This document shows positions 51,637 to 59,688 of a stretch of 64,000 nucleotides of DNA, piece by piece (position 1 is the first letter of the stretch; every line of letters starts with the position of its first letter). The notes beneath the pieces are model-generated. The model saw only the letters and a program-made list of their open reading frames with translations, was not told the DNA's origin and did not search any database. Made by a program: the position numbers and the translations under genes. This DNA comes from CAXMQZ01 sp963707075 (lineage in GTDB: Bacteria > Acidobacteriota > Thermoanaerobaculia > Multivoradales > JAHEKO01), in assembly GCA_963707075.1 (NCBI GenBank), contig CAVPOX010000004.1, positions 744,001 through 808,000 of the forward strand. The letters run 5' to 3'.

Positions 51637-53733
51637 TCAATAGAAAAAGATGCTCAGGCCGAAGAGGAGGCTGTCGGTCTGCGACGTCAGATCCCCCTCG
51701 AAGGTGACGTCGGAACGGGTCCAACTTCCGGTCAGCTGTGCTCTGGGATTCAACCGGTAGTTGACCAAGACGGCTTGCCCTGAAGTCTTGCGCTCCGAGT
51801 CAGTGCTGGTTTCATTGTACGAAAGGCTGACGATCAGCTTCGGTCCCGGAATGTAGGAGACACCGTAGATCTGGCCAATCGTGGTTCTGTCATTGTCTTG
51901 TGACCAGTTCCAGGCCCCGTCCAGGAACAGGTGAGCACCCGGGCTCCAGGTCGATCGCACGTTGAGGAACTGGCGCTCGAGCAATTCTTCCTGGAGTGGC
52001 GTCTCGGTCAGAGAGTAGCCGAACGCACCGTCGAGCATCCAGCGTTGGGTGGGCCTCGACCTGACCTGTTCACGCCACGACCAGGTGTTGCGATCCTGGC
52101 TGCCAGTGGGATCCGACAACTCCGAGTAGGTGATTCGGGATGTCAAATCCAGATCCGGCAGGAGGGCAGTGAACAGGGTGAAGCGCATCGTATCAATGGT
52201 CTGCAGCAGCAAGTCCTGTTCCTTCTCGTCCCTGCGGCTCGCTGCAAGGGTTGCATCGAGGGTCGGTAGCGGAGTCCAACGCAGACCGGCATCGAGGCTT
52301 TCGGTGGTGCGGAACAGTTCTCCCAGACCGCGATTCTCCGATTCACTGTAGCGATAGCCGCCATTCAGCTCCAGATTGGGGGCCAGAAGAAACCCGATGC
52401 CACCTGTCGCGTGCCGCTCGTTGAAATCTCTGCGGACGATGTCAGCAGCAATCGTTTCGTCGTTGCTGCCACCGACATTGAGCCGGGCCCAGACTCGCCG
52501 GGTTGGCCTAAAGCCCAGTGAGAGGTCTCCCCGGTACAGCGTACTCTCCTGCTCGATCTCCTCTGGCGGGTCTTCGAGCCGGCGAAAAGCGGAGATCTCT
52601 GTGACCAGCACGAGCGGCGCGGCATTCGGCGAAACATTCACCACCTTGAAGTAGCGATCGTTGGTCTCCGGGAAGTTCACCCGATAGAGCTGTCGCCCGG
52701 CATCGAAGGACGCCGATTCTCCTGCGATGCGCACCCAGATCAGATTGTCGGCACTATGAAACACCTGCCACTGCACGGCGGGACCGGATGGCCGGTCAAC
52801 GGCGACCTCTATCCGGGAGATCGGCAAGATCGCTCCAACATCGACCCCCAGATTGCGAAAGGCGTTGCCGCCTCCGATGTCGATGATTGGCGGCGACGGG
52901 GTGAAGAAGTCGCCGTCGACCAGGCCAGGAGTGGGCTCGAGCTCGCCCACGTCGGGTGCAGTGTCGATGGCGAACAGGCCCTGCACCGCTGGAACCGGCT
53001 CGGCGAAATCGTCGTCGCCGAAGCTCCTCGCGTCGAGCTCGATGCGGCCGATCGAGCCCGAGACTCCAAGACTGAGACGCTGGTCGAAGAAGTTGTGGCC
53101 TCCCGCCAGCCGCAGCCGGTGGCTGTCCTGGAGTGAGCTGAAGCCGGTGCCCTGATTCTCCAGGTCATTGCGATTGTAGGAGTAGCCCATGGTCCATTGG
53201 GCTCTTCGGTAGTTGATGTCGAAGACGTAGACCTGCTGGTCGATATCCCTGCCCAGAGCCGAGACGTCTGCGACGTTGGTCGAGCGCCGAGCCTGGCCGG
53301 ACAATGTCAAGCCGCGAGTCGCCTGCCAAGAGAAGCCGCTAAAGAGCGAGTCTGCTTCGAAGTCGTCGCTCTCGAAGGTTCCCGTCGAGGTCCGCTGCTC
53401 GTAGCCGAGGCTGGCATTCAAGATGGGGCGATTGTAGAGAAACTGGATGTTCGGATTCTGGCGTGTTCTGCTCGCTTCAGGCAGGCCGCTGAACTGGGAA
53501 GTGTAGTCGTAGTATCGGTAACTCCCTTGCACCCTCAGGAATGGCGTGAGCTCCTGTCGCAATCGAACGGAATAGCTCTGCTCCGTGTTGTTGCTTTCGC
53601 TGGTCAAGGTGTCGACAGCTGTCCAGTAGACGATGGCGACCGCGTTGAAGTCCAGAGCCAGTCCAGGCCGGCACAGAGCCATGCCGGATAGCAGGATCGC
53701 GAGGGCTGCTGATTTCGTGAGATTTGAACCCAT
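51637..53733 (-). CDS. Outer-membrane beta-barrel with inserted galactose-binding-like domain
   Basis: 698 residues with a signal peptide (about 1-26). Long runs of amphipathic strands with aromatic residues (RVQGSYRYYDYTSQFSGL, MGYSYNRNDLENQ) and a terminal LLFGLSIFFY indicate an outer-membrane barrel. At about 290-400 an inserted domain (ISRIEVAVDRPSGPAVQWQV, RYFKVVNVSPNAAPLVLVTE) has the look of an F5/8-type discoidin fold facing outside or inside the barrel. It heads the eight-gene operon, 230 bp after the hexaheme terminator. A candidate exit channel for OmcS-like filaments or a porin for the cytochromes. Confidence 0.82.
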   Translation of the reverse strand: MGSNLTKSAALAILLSGMALCRPGLALDFNAVAIVYWTAVDTLTSESNNTEQSYSVRLRQELTPFLRVQGSYRYYDYTSQFSGLPEASRTRQNPNIQFLYNRPILNASLGYEQRTSTGTFESDDFEADSLFSGFSWQATRGLTLSGQARRSTNVADVSALGRDIDQQVYVFDINYRRAQWTMGYSYNRNDLENQGTGFSSLQDSHRLRLAGGHNFFDQRLSLGVSGSIGRIELDARSFGDDDFAEPVPAVQGLFAIDTAPDVGELEPTPGLVDGDFFTPSPPIIDIGGGNAFRNLGVDVGAILPISRIEVAVDRPSGPAVQWQVFHSADNLIWVRIAGESASFDAGRQLYRVNFPETNDRYFKVVNVSPNAAPLVLVTEISAFRRLEDPPEEIEQESTLYRGDLSLGFRPTRRVWARLNVGGSNDETIAADIVRRDFNERHATGGIGFLLAPNLELNGGYRYSESENRGLGELFRTTESLDAGLRWTPLPTLDATLAASRRDEKEQDLLLQTIDTMRFTLFTALLPDLDLTSRITYSELSDPTGSQDRNTWSWREQVRSRPTQRWMLDGAFGYSLTETPLQEELLERQFLNVRSTWSPGAHLFLDGAWNWSQDNDRTTIGQIYGVSYIPGPKLIVSLSYNETSTDSERKTSGQAVLVNYRLNPRAQLTGSWTRSDVTFEGDLTSQTDSLLFGLSIFFY

Positions 53734-53963
53734 CTCGCAGTCGTCCTACGCAGGGCCTCCTGGGCACTTGGCTCCCCAGCTGCTCATCTCGATCCCTGAA
53801 ACAGCTAAGGCAGGACCCTCGGGTGCTGGCGCGATGATGTCAATTCGCACTGCCTCTGTCACCCGTCCAAAGGGTGGTTTCGGTGCAGGATTGCGGGTAG
53901 GTCCTGGGCTACCCCATGGAGCGGTCAGGAATCCGGTCGCGGCACCGCGGCTGAGCTGTTCCT

Positions 53964-53995
53964 GAAGAAAAAAGCCCGGGGCCGTAGCCCCGGGC
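53964..53995 (-). terminator. Rho-independent terminator after the OmcS-like gene
   Basis: AGCCCGGGGC and its exact complement flank a 4-base loop (53972-53995). On the minus strand it is followed by TTTTTTCTTC. It lies 24 bases past the stop of the hexaheme gene. The following 53734-53963 must hold the promoter of the barrel operon, or that operon depends on read-through; I see no clear promoter there. Confidence 0.93.
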
Positions 53996-54019
53996 TGAAG
54001 GATCTGCTCGAAGGAGAGC

Positions 54020-55159
54020 TCAGAACTCTACGTCGAGAGCGTCGAACTCATCCTGTCCGTGACACTTGTTGCACAGGGACCGCTGGTTGTTGTCGTAGGG
54101 ATTCGGCAGGGCATAGGTGCCGAAGGCGTCGCCATCCTCTTCCAGGAAGGTGACGTTGAAGTCCCAACGACCCGAGTCGGCAGCCGACGAAGCGTGCGCG
54201 AAGTGACAGCTGACGCAAGCCACTCGGCTGCTCGCCGTGGCGCCGCCCGTGTAGTCGAGGTCGTCCTCGGTAAAGCTGCTGTCCTCGAAAGGCACCTGCC
54301 ACAGATAGGCGTCGCTACCGTCGCCCGTGCCGCAGGGTGAGACGTCCGACTCTACGCAGTCGGTCGTGCCCATGTAGAGGTTGTACTGCTGCCATACGTC
54401 TTCCATCGACTCACCCGAAGGATGGATGTCGCGGCCGGAGCCCTGATGGAAGAGACCGTGACAGGTCGAGCACCACGCGCTGTAGCCGCTGACATAAGCG
54501 TTGTGGTCGGTAGTGGTCCTGGGATCGGCGCCAGCCCCGATCGCGTAGGCTTCGATCGTGCCCTGGAAGACCACCGGGCTCGGTGAAGTGCCAATGTTCA
54601 CTTCTTGACCGGTCTGACGAAGTATGCGGAAGGTGTAGGTGCCATGGGGATCGTGGCAGCTGCCGCAGGAGATGTCGTTCTGGATCGTGTCGTTGCTGCC
54701 GGGAGCGTACTCCAGGGTCTGATCGACAGTCGTGCCCTTGATGTTGGAGGCGATGTTATGGCCCGCCGCATCGCCAGGAATCCCTGAGCCACGGGTCGAT
54801 TCGGCCAGATTGGCCTCCGTCAGGAAGGAGAAGTCTCCAGCGCTATTGAAAGCGGTGGGATTGCGGGGATCGGCGCTCCAGACCGAGTAACCGGCGGTTG
54901 GGCGACCGTGACAGCGCAGGCAGACGTCGCTGCGGTTCTCGAAGAAGAGCAGGTCGTCGTAGCCATAACCTGGTGCGAGCTCTGGGTTGATTGGGTTGCC
55001 ACTGGAGTCGGCATCAGTGCCGTTCATGGCTACACCGTTCTGGCTGTTGTGCATGGTGTGGCAGCCGTTGCAGTGAGCGACGCCATCATCGTGGAAGGCC
55101 CACGCCGGGACGGCGACGATCGCTGCCACGACAGCTACTAGCAGGATCATGCGTTTCAT
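54020..55159 (-). CDS. OmcS-like hexaheme c-type cytochrome B
   Basis: 379 residues. The signal peptide ends at AWAFHDDGVAHC. Six CXXCH sites: CNGCH, CLRCH, CGSCH, CSTCH, CVSCH, CNKCH. Compared with Geobacter OmcS (from memory) the order AFHxxGVAxCxGCHTMHNS, CxSCHDPHG, WCxxCH, CxSCHxAHAS and QRxLCNKCH is conserved, making it the closer of the two OmcS-like proteins. Such hexaheme proteins stack into micrometre filaments that carry electrons outside the cell. AGGAG precedes the ATG, and a near-perfect sigma-54 promoter lies 78 bases upstream. It has its own terminator, allowing higher expression than the assembly genes below. Confidence 0.9.
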   Translation of the reverse strand: MKRMILLVAVVAAIVAVPAWAFHDDGVAHCNGCHTMHNSQNGVAMNGTDADSSGNPINPELAPGYGYDDLLFFENRSDVCLRCHGRPTAGYSVWSADPRNPTAFNSAGDFSFLTEANLAESTRGSGIPGDAAGHNIASNIKGTTVDQTLEYAPGSNDTIQNDISCGSCHDPHGTYTFRILRQTGQEVNIGTSPSPVVFQGTIEAYAIGAGADPRTTTDHNAYVSGYSAWCSTCHGLFHQGSGRDIHPSGESMEDVWQQYNLYMGTTDCVESDVSPCGTGDGSDAYLWQVPFEDSSFTEDDLDYTGGATASSRVACVSCHFAHASSAADSGRWDFNVTFLEEDGDAFGTYALPNPYDNNQRSLCNKCHGQDEFDALDVEF

Positions 55160-55236
55160 GGATTGTTTCTCCTCTTTTTTGTTAGCCGGCTGGAGCCGGA
55201 GTGTTTGTGGTTGTTCCCTTCGACAGCCAGATATAG

Positions 55237-55252
55237 AGCAAGGGGTGTGCCA
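55237..55252 (-). promoter_or_regulatory. Sigma-54 promoter of the OmcS-like gene
   Basis: On the minus strand the site reads TGGCACA-CCCC-TTGCT, a near-perfect -24/-12 element with correct spacing. The predicted transcription start is near 55226, giving a leader of about 67 bases to the ATG at 55159. Activators of this class are coded at 56804..58153 and 10312..11679. The rest of 55253-55537 (intergenic) holds only a tRNA-like but non-functional hairpin set near the end of the receiver gene. Confidence 0.82.
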
Positions 55253-55537
55253 GACGTATCGCAGGCTCTCGATACGCCGGACTCAGATCTTCGTCGAGAC
55301 ACCAGCCTCCCCTTAAACTACCCAAATGTAGGCACTTGCGTCCAGCGGAGCTTCATCGCATGGGCAAGTCGACCCCCGAATCCGAATCCACTCATGCTCA
55401 TAGCTCTAAGCGAGAGAGACCCGAGATCCTCTTGCTGGGGAATATTCCGCAATCGTGGTCCAGAATTGTGGAAAATTCCACTAGGAGATCTCTGTCACGG
55501 GGATCGAACCGCCTTCGGTCTCTAACGGACCGAGGCG

Positions 55538-55933
55538 CTATCCCGATAGAGCGTCGGGTGAATCACCACTTTTTGCCACCCATCGGATCAAGAGCCGGAT
55601 GGCTTTCCTGAGATCGTCGACCGGGTAGGGCTTGGCCAGGAAACAGGTCGAATGATTGAGGGAATCGAGACCGGCTTCATCCGGGCCAGTATAGACGCAG
55701 GATTCAAATAGCACCGGTATCTTCGGCGAGTGGTTCTCGCAGAACGTCTTCAACTCCTGCCAGGGAAGGTCGGAGGGGCCGACATTGGCGATCACCGCAT
55801 CAGGAGGATGGGCCGTGAGGATAGCGACGGCACGATCGAACTCGTCTGCAACTTCGATTTCGACACCCTCCGGGACCAATCGTCGCACCAATGTAGGCAA
55901 GACGCGGCTCCCGTCGAGGACCAATAACCGCAA
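55538..55933 (-). CDS. Degenerate receiver-domain protein
   Basis: 131 residues from TTG 55933, supported by GGGAGGAGGG just upstream and by a sigma-54 promoter at 55964-55979 that would exclude the longer ATG start at 56026. The fold pattern is receiver-like (LRLLVLDGSRVLPTLVRRL, DAVIANVGPSDL, CFLAKPYPVDDL). The usual phospho-acceptor Asp is replaced (IANVG has Asn), while the conserved Lys of KPY remains. It is probably a non-phosphorylated protein-interaction module. It lies between the OmcS-like gene and the sigma-54 two-component genes. Confidence 0.68.
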   Translation of the reverse strand: MRLLVLDGSRVLPTLVRRLVPEGVEIEVADEFDRAVAILTAHPPDAVIANVGPSDLPWQELKTFCENHSPKIPVLFESCVYTGPDEAGLDSLNHSTCFLAKPYPVDDLRKAIRLLIRWVAKSGDSPDALSG

Positions 55934-55963
55934 GATACCCTCCTCCCGCTGCAGATCTTGTGT

Positions 55964-55979
55964 TGCAAGGTGCGTTCCA
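55964..55979 (-). promoter_or_regulatory. Candidate sigma-54 promoter of the receiver gene
   Basis: Minus strand TGGAACG-CACC-TTGCA differs from TGGCACG-N4-TTGCW at one position and keeps the invariant GG and GC. The expected transcription start near 55953 lies just before the ribosome site of TTG 55933. Confidence 0.65.
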
Positions 55980-56077
55980 CGTTCGAAGGAGGCACGGGCT
56001 CCATTTTTTTCTGCGAAAGCTGCCACAGCGGGCTGGCCGATGGCGTCCTACCATCGAAAGGAGATTGGAGTCTGACC

Positions 56078-56794
56078 ATGAAAAGCTGGCGAGACCTGTT
56101 GAAGTCCGGATCGATCGTTGTCTTCGGAATTCTGACTGCCGCCACCGCGGGGACCGGTCAGATGACCATCGTACCCAGCGCTCTCGCTGACAGCGCCGGC
56201 AACTTCGACAACTCGATACCCTGGAGTGACGAAGCACCAGTAAGGTACCAGCAGGTGCTTCGCGGATCCGAAGTCGGCACTCTGGAAGTCGTCGAGATTC
56301 GGTTCCGCCAGGACGAGTCACACGGTTGGGCGTTTGCCGAGACGTTGAGGGGCGTGAAAATTGTTCTCTCTTCGACAGCCGCAGCGCCGGACGCCCTCAG
56401 CATGACTTTCTCCGAGAACCTGGGCGCCGATGCGACCACTGTCTTCGCCGGGAATCTGTCTATGACCTCGCTCCCCGACTCCAGAGTGCCGCGGGGCTTT
56501 GATACCAGGTTCCGGACCGAGCCCTGGTTCGGGTTCGATGCCTCGACCGGGCTGAACCTTTTGATCGATGTCACCATCGAGTCCGGACCCGAGCTGACGT
56601 ACTTTGACGCAGAGGTGAGCGAGGCAGATGGTGTTTCTCGAGTCTACTGCTGGACAGTCGAGGAGTGCCTGACGACTGATGAGGCCATGATTGCAGATAC
56701 CGTCGGACTGATCACGATGGTCCTGGGCCCAGTGATCCTCGAGGATGATTTCGAGACGGGAGAGACCTCGCGCTGGTCTGTTGCGGTACCGTGA
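56078..56794 (+). CDS. Secreted beta-rich protein, unknown function
   Basis: 238 residues from ATG 56078 with AAAGGAG upstream. A hydrophobic N-terminal segment (about 11-35) serves as signal or anchor. The rest is rich in beta-strand and acidic residues. One pair of cysteines (CWTVEEC, about residues 192-198). The C-terminus ends ILEDDFETGETSRWS, a tail also met at the ends of many secreted proteins of similar bacteria. It is convergent with the regulator gene. No family recognised. Confidence 0.65.
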   Translation: MKSWRDLLKSGSIVVFGILTAATAGTGQMTIVPSALADSAGNFDNSIPWSDEAPVRYQQVLRGSEVGTLEVVEIRFRQDESHGWAFAETLRGVKIVLSSTAAAPDALSMTFSENLGADATTVFAGNLSMTSLPDSRVPRGFDTRFRTEPWFGFDASTGLNLLIDVTIESGPELTYFDAEVSEADGVSRVYCWTVEECLTTDEAMIADTVGLITMVLGPVILEDDFETGETSRWSVAVP

Positions 56795-56803
56795 GCTCGA
56801 GTT

Positions 56804-58153
56804 TCAATCGAGGTCGAATTTCTTGAGGCGATAGCGGAGCTGATCACGGGTGACGTCGAGGAGTTCGGCTGCCCGTGTCTGATTGTTGCCGGTGGCTTGC
56901 ATTGCACGGGCAACCATGTCGCGCTCCATCTGCTCCAGGGGTACGATCAGCGTAGCTGCCGGGGCAGCTTCCATGCCGGCGTTGGAGTCTGCCTGGTCCA
57001 GAATGAGAGAGCTGGCCTGAATCTCGTCCGTATGCTCCAAAATCATTGCCCGTTCGACGACATTGCGCAGCTCGCGAACGTTTCCGGGCCAGGAATAGGT
57101 GAGAAGGCGGTTTTCGGCCTCTCGACTGAAACCCTTGAAGTCTTTGCCCAGTTTGGGCTGTAAGGTCGCCAGAAAGTAGCTCGCCAGCGGGAGAATGTCG
57201 TCGACGCGCTCGCGTAGCGGGGGCACGACGATAGGGAAGATATTGAGTCTGTAGAAGAGGTCCTGGCGGAAGGTACCTTCGCGGACCATGGATGCCAGGT
57301 CGCGGTTGGTGAGGCCGATGACCCTGACGTCCACGTGAATCTCGCGGGAGCCTCCGACGCGACGGAGCGTGCGTTCTTCGAGCACATGGAGCAGTTTTGC
57401 CTGAAGCTCCAGTTTGAGCTCTCCGACCTCGTCCAGGACCACTGTGCCGCCGTCGACGAGCTCGAAAATTCCTTTTCGAGTCTCCTTGGCGTCGGTGAAC
57501 GCACCGCGTTCGTGTCCCAGGAGCTCGCTTTCCATCAAGGTGTCTGGAATGGCGGCACAGCTCAACTCGAGGATTGGCTTGGAAGCCCGGGTCGAGATGG
57601 AGTGAATGTGGCGGGCCAGAACGTTCTTGCCGGTGCCGCTCTCACCTTGAATGAGAAGGGTGTCGATGTTGGAGGTGGCGACTTCGTGGACTACGTCGAG
57701 GAGGCGATTGCAGGCCTCCGATTCGGCAACGAGGTCGACCTTGAGAGTCTTTTCGCGGCTGTGGCGGGCAGCCTCGACTTCGAGATGCTCACTGCGTACG
57801 GTAAGGGATCGCTCTATCAGTTGCACCAGGTCATGGTTGTCGACGGGCTTGTTGAGGAAATCCAGGGCCCCCAGTTTCATCGCCCTGACGGCCTCCTCGA
57901 CCGCGCCGACAGCCGTCATCACGATGACCACCGTGTCCTCGAGCCGGTTCAAGTTCGATTCGAAGAAGTCGAGACCGTTGCCGTCGGGCAGAGAAATGTC
58001 GAGGAGCAACACATCAGGCTGGTGGGCCTCGAGGTGTTCCCCTGCAACGGCCAGATTCTCGGCGTCGTGAACCTCGTGCCCGGCTCGTTTGAGTTGCTCG
58101 GTGAGAGCCCAGCGCAGGAGTTTCTCGTCTTCGACCAGGAGGATCAGGGCCAT
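56804..58153 (-). CDS. NtrC-family sigma-54-dependent response regulator
   Basis: 449 residues: receiver (about 4-118) with LLLDISLPDGNG, AAA+ domain (about 140-380) with Walker A GESGTGKN and Walker B VVLDEVGELK. The sigma-54 loop reads GAFTDA instead of GAFTGA. The C-terminal Fis-type helix-turn-helix reads TRAAELLDVTRDQLRYRL. The partner kinase gene ends 3 bp upstream. The nearby OmcS-like gene and the receiver gene have sigma-54 promoters, so they are natural targets. Confidence 0.95.
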   Translation of the reverse strand: MALILLVEDEKLLRWALTEQLKRAGHEVHDAENLAVAGEHLEAHQPDVLLLDISLPDGNGLDFFESNLNRLEDTVVIVMTAVGAVEEAVRAMKLGALDFLNKPVDNHDLVQLIERSLTVRSEHLEVEAARHSREKTLKVDLVAESEACNRLLDVVHEVATSNIDTLLIQGESGTGKNVLARHIHSISTRASKPILELSCAAIPDTLMESELLGHERGAFTDAKETRKGIFELVDGGTVVLDEVGELKLELQAKLLHVLEERTLRRVGGSREIHVDVRVIGLTNRDLASMVREGTFRQDLFYRLNIFPIVVPPLRERVDDILPLASYFLATLQPKLGKDFKGFSREAENRLLTYSWPGNVRELRNVVERAMILEHTDEIQASSLILDQADSNAGMEAAPAATLIVPLEQMERDMVARAMQATGNNQTRAAELLDVTRDQLRYRLKKFDLD

Positions 58154-58156
58154 ACT

Positions 58157-59620
58157 CTAGGAGGTCTCGCTTTCTTGAGCCAGAGGGACGGCCCTGGAAT
58201 CGTCTGACAGGCTCCCTGGCAAGAGGATGTAGAAGGTCGTCCCCTCGCCGGGTTCGGATTGGACCTGGAGGGTGCCCCCGTGCTGCTCGACGATACTACG
58301 AGAGATGGCCAGGCCGAGACCGGTGCCCCCAAACTTTGTGGTGAAGAAGGGGTCGAAGATCCTGCGTTGATTGGCCTCAGAGATTCCGGGCCCGTTGTCC
58401 TGGACCGCGAGAATCACACCGCCATTTTCTGTGAAGGCGCTGGCCCTGAGCGTGATCTCACCGCCGTGCTCCATCGACTCTGCGGCATTTTGGATCAGGT
58501 TGATCAGCACCTGTCGCAATTTGGGTTCATCCACCTTTGCTACAAGATCTTCTTTGCCGAGCTCCGAAACCAAACTGACCTTTTGGCGTCGCAGCCCCGG
58601 TTCGAGAAGTAAACGGATATCCTCGAGCACCTGACGAAGATCGGTCACTGCGAGTCGGGCAGGCGCCGGGCGTGCCGACTGCAGCAGGGTCTGAAGGGTC
58701 TGATTGACGCGATTCAGCTCGCCCAACATCTCACCGTAAAGTTCTGAATTCGGGTCCTCTTCGGCCACATCTTGTTTCAGGATCTCGAGGGCGCCCTGAA
58801 TACCCGCGAGCGGGTTCTTGATCTCGTGGGCCAGGCCTGCGGCCAACTGCCCCAGCGAGGCCAACTGGTCCGTATGCTCCATGCGTGAGGCCATTTCGGC
58901 CTGGCGCTTGCGCTGGCGCTCGAGGAAGTCCTGGACCGATCGATGGAGGCGGGCCGTGGCCGAATCGAGTGCCAGATCCTGGGAGAGCTGCCTGGAGTCG
59001 ATCTCTTCGCCCGATTCCGCAGCCTGCAGCTCCGCCTCGAGCCTTTGTGCAGAGCGTTTGACGGAGGCGCGGACCAGAGCGGTCGAGGCACCCAGAGCTG
59101 CGGCCCAGGCCACGATCAGCAAGGCGATGTTGCGCCGGGACCGTTTGCGCACACCTGAGAGCACGCTGGTGACATCGACGTGCATCGAGGCAATAGCCAG
59201 TGTCTCTCCGGGCTGGTGGCACCGGATGCATTGCCGGGTGGCGATGACCTTCTGGAAGCCTCGCATCCTTTCGGTGTCACCCTCCTGGCTCAGCCATGTC
59301 CGCTGGAACTCCGGGCTCTTTACAAATGATGGGAGCGCTTCAACCTCTGCCTTGGACACGGTTGGGTTTGGCCCGATGGCTCGACCTTCCGGGAGTAGTA
59401 GCTTGAGGTTGATTGTCTGATGACCGCCGAGGACGGCCTCGAAGAAGTGCTTCAGGTTGCGGCTCTGGGTATGGGCGACGGCAATCTGGCTGAGCTCACG
59501 GTTGGCGAGGTTGAGTTGCAGGCTCGCCGATTCGCTGGCGACCTCGACGATCTGCTGTTCGAGAAGGCGTGAAGTAGCCAGGTACAGGACAAAGAACGCC
59601 AGCAGGTGCAACGGGACCAT
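58157..59620 (-). CDS. Heme-motif sensor histidine kinase, partner of the sigma-54 regulator
   Basis: 487 residues from ATG 59620. A CTG at 59692, overlapping the upstream stop as CTGA and preceded by GGAG, would add a basic 24-residue N-terminus before TM1 and may be the true start. TM1 (about 1-20) and TM2 (about 182-205) enclose a periplasmic domain with CIRCHQPGE, a single c-type heme site. Kinase core: HEIKNPLAG, DNGPGIS, GTGLGLAIS. It probably senses redox state or a heme ligand and controls sigma-54 genes through the next protein. Confidence 0.92.
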   Translation of the reverse strand: MVPLHLLAFFVLYLATSRLLEQQIVEVASESASLQLNLANRELSQIAVAHTQSRNLKHFFEAVLGGHQTINLKLLLPEGRAIGPNPTVSKAEVEALPSFVKSPEFQRTWLSQEGDTERMRGFQKVIATRQCIRCHQPGETLAIASMHVDVTSVLSGVRKRSRRNIALLIVAWAAALGASTALVRASVKRSAQRLEAELQAAESGEEIDSRQLSQDLALDSATARLHRSVQDFLERQRKRQAEMASRMEHTDQLASLGQLAAGLAHEIKNPLAGIQGALEILKQDVAEEDPNSELYGEMLGELNRVNQTLQTLLQSARPAPARLAVTDLRQVLEDIRLLLEPGLRRQKVSLVSELGKEDLVAKVDEPKLRQVLINLIQNAAESMEHGGEITLRASAFTENGGVILAVQDNGPGISEANQRRIFDPFFTTKFGGTGLGLAISRSIVEQHGGTLQVQSEPGEGTTFYILLPGSLSDDSRAVPLAQESETS

Positions 59621-59688
59621 GACGGCCCAGGTTCTGGACCGCCGCCGGAGGAAGTGCTTGAGCCGATCACGACGACTGAGCTCGGAGG

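Noticed and set aside
55486..55575. tRNA-like sequence on the minus strand (GGTTCGATCC T-loop-like segment, anticodon-like hairpin)
   Set aside because: The anticodon loop lacks the invariant U33, the T and acceptor stems do not pair, and half of it codes the end of the receiver protein.
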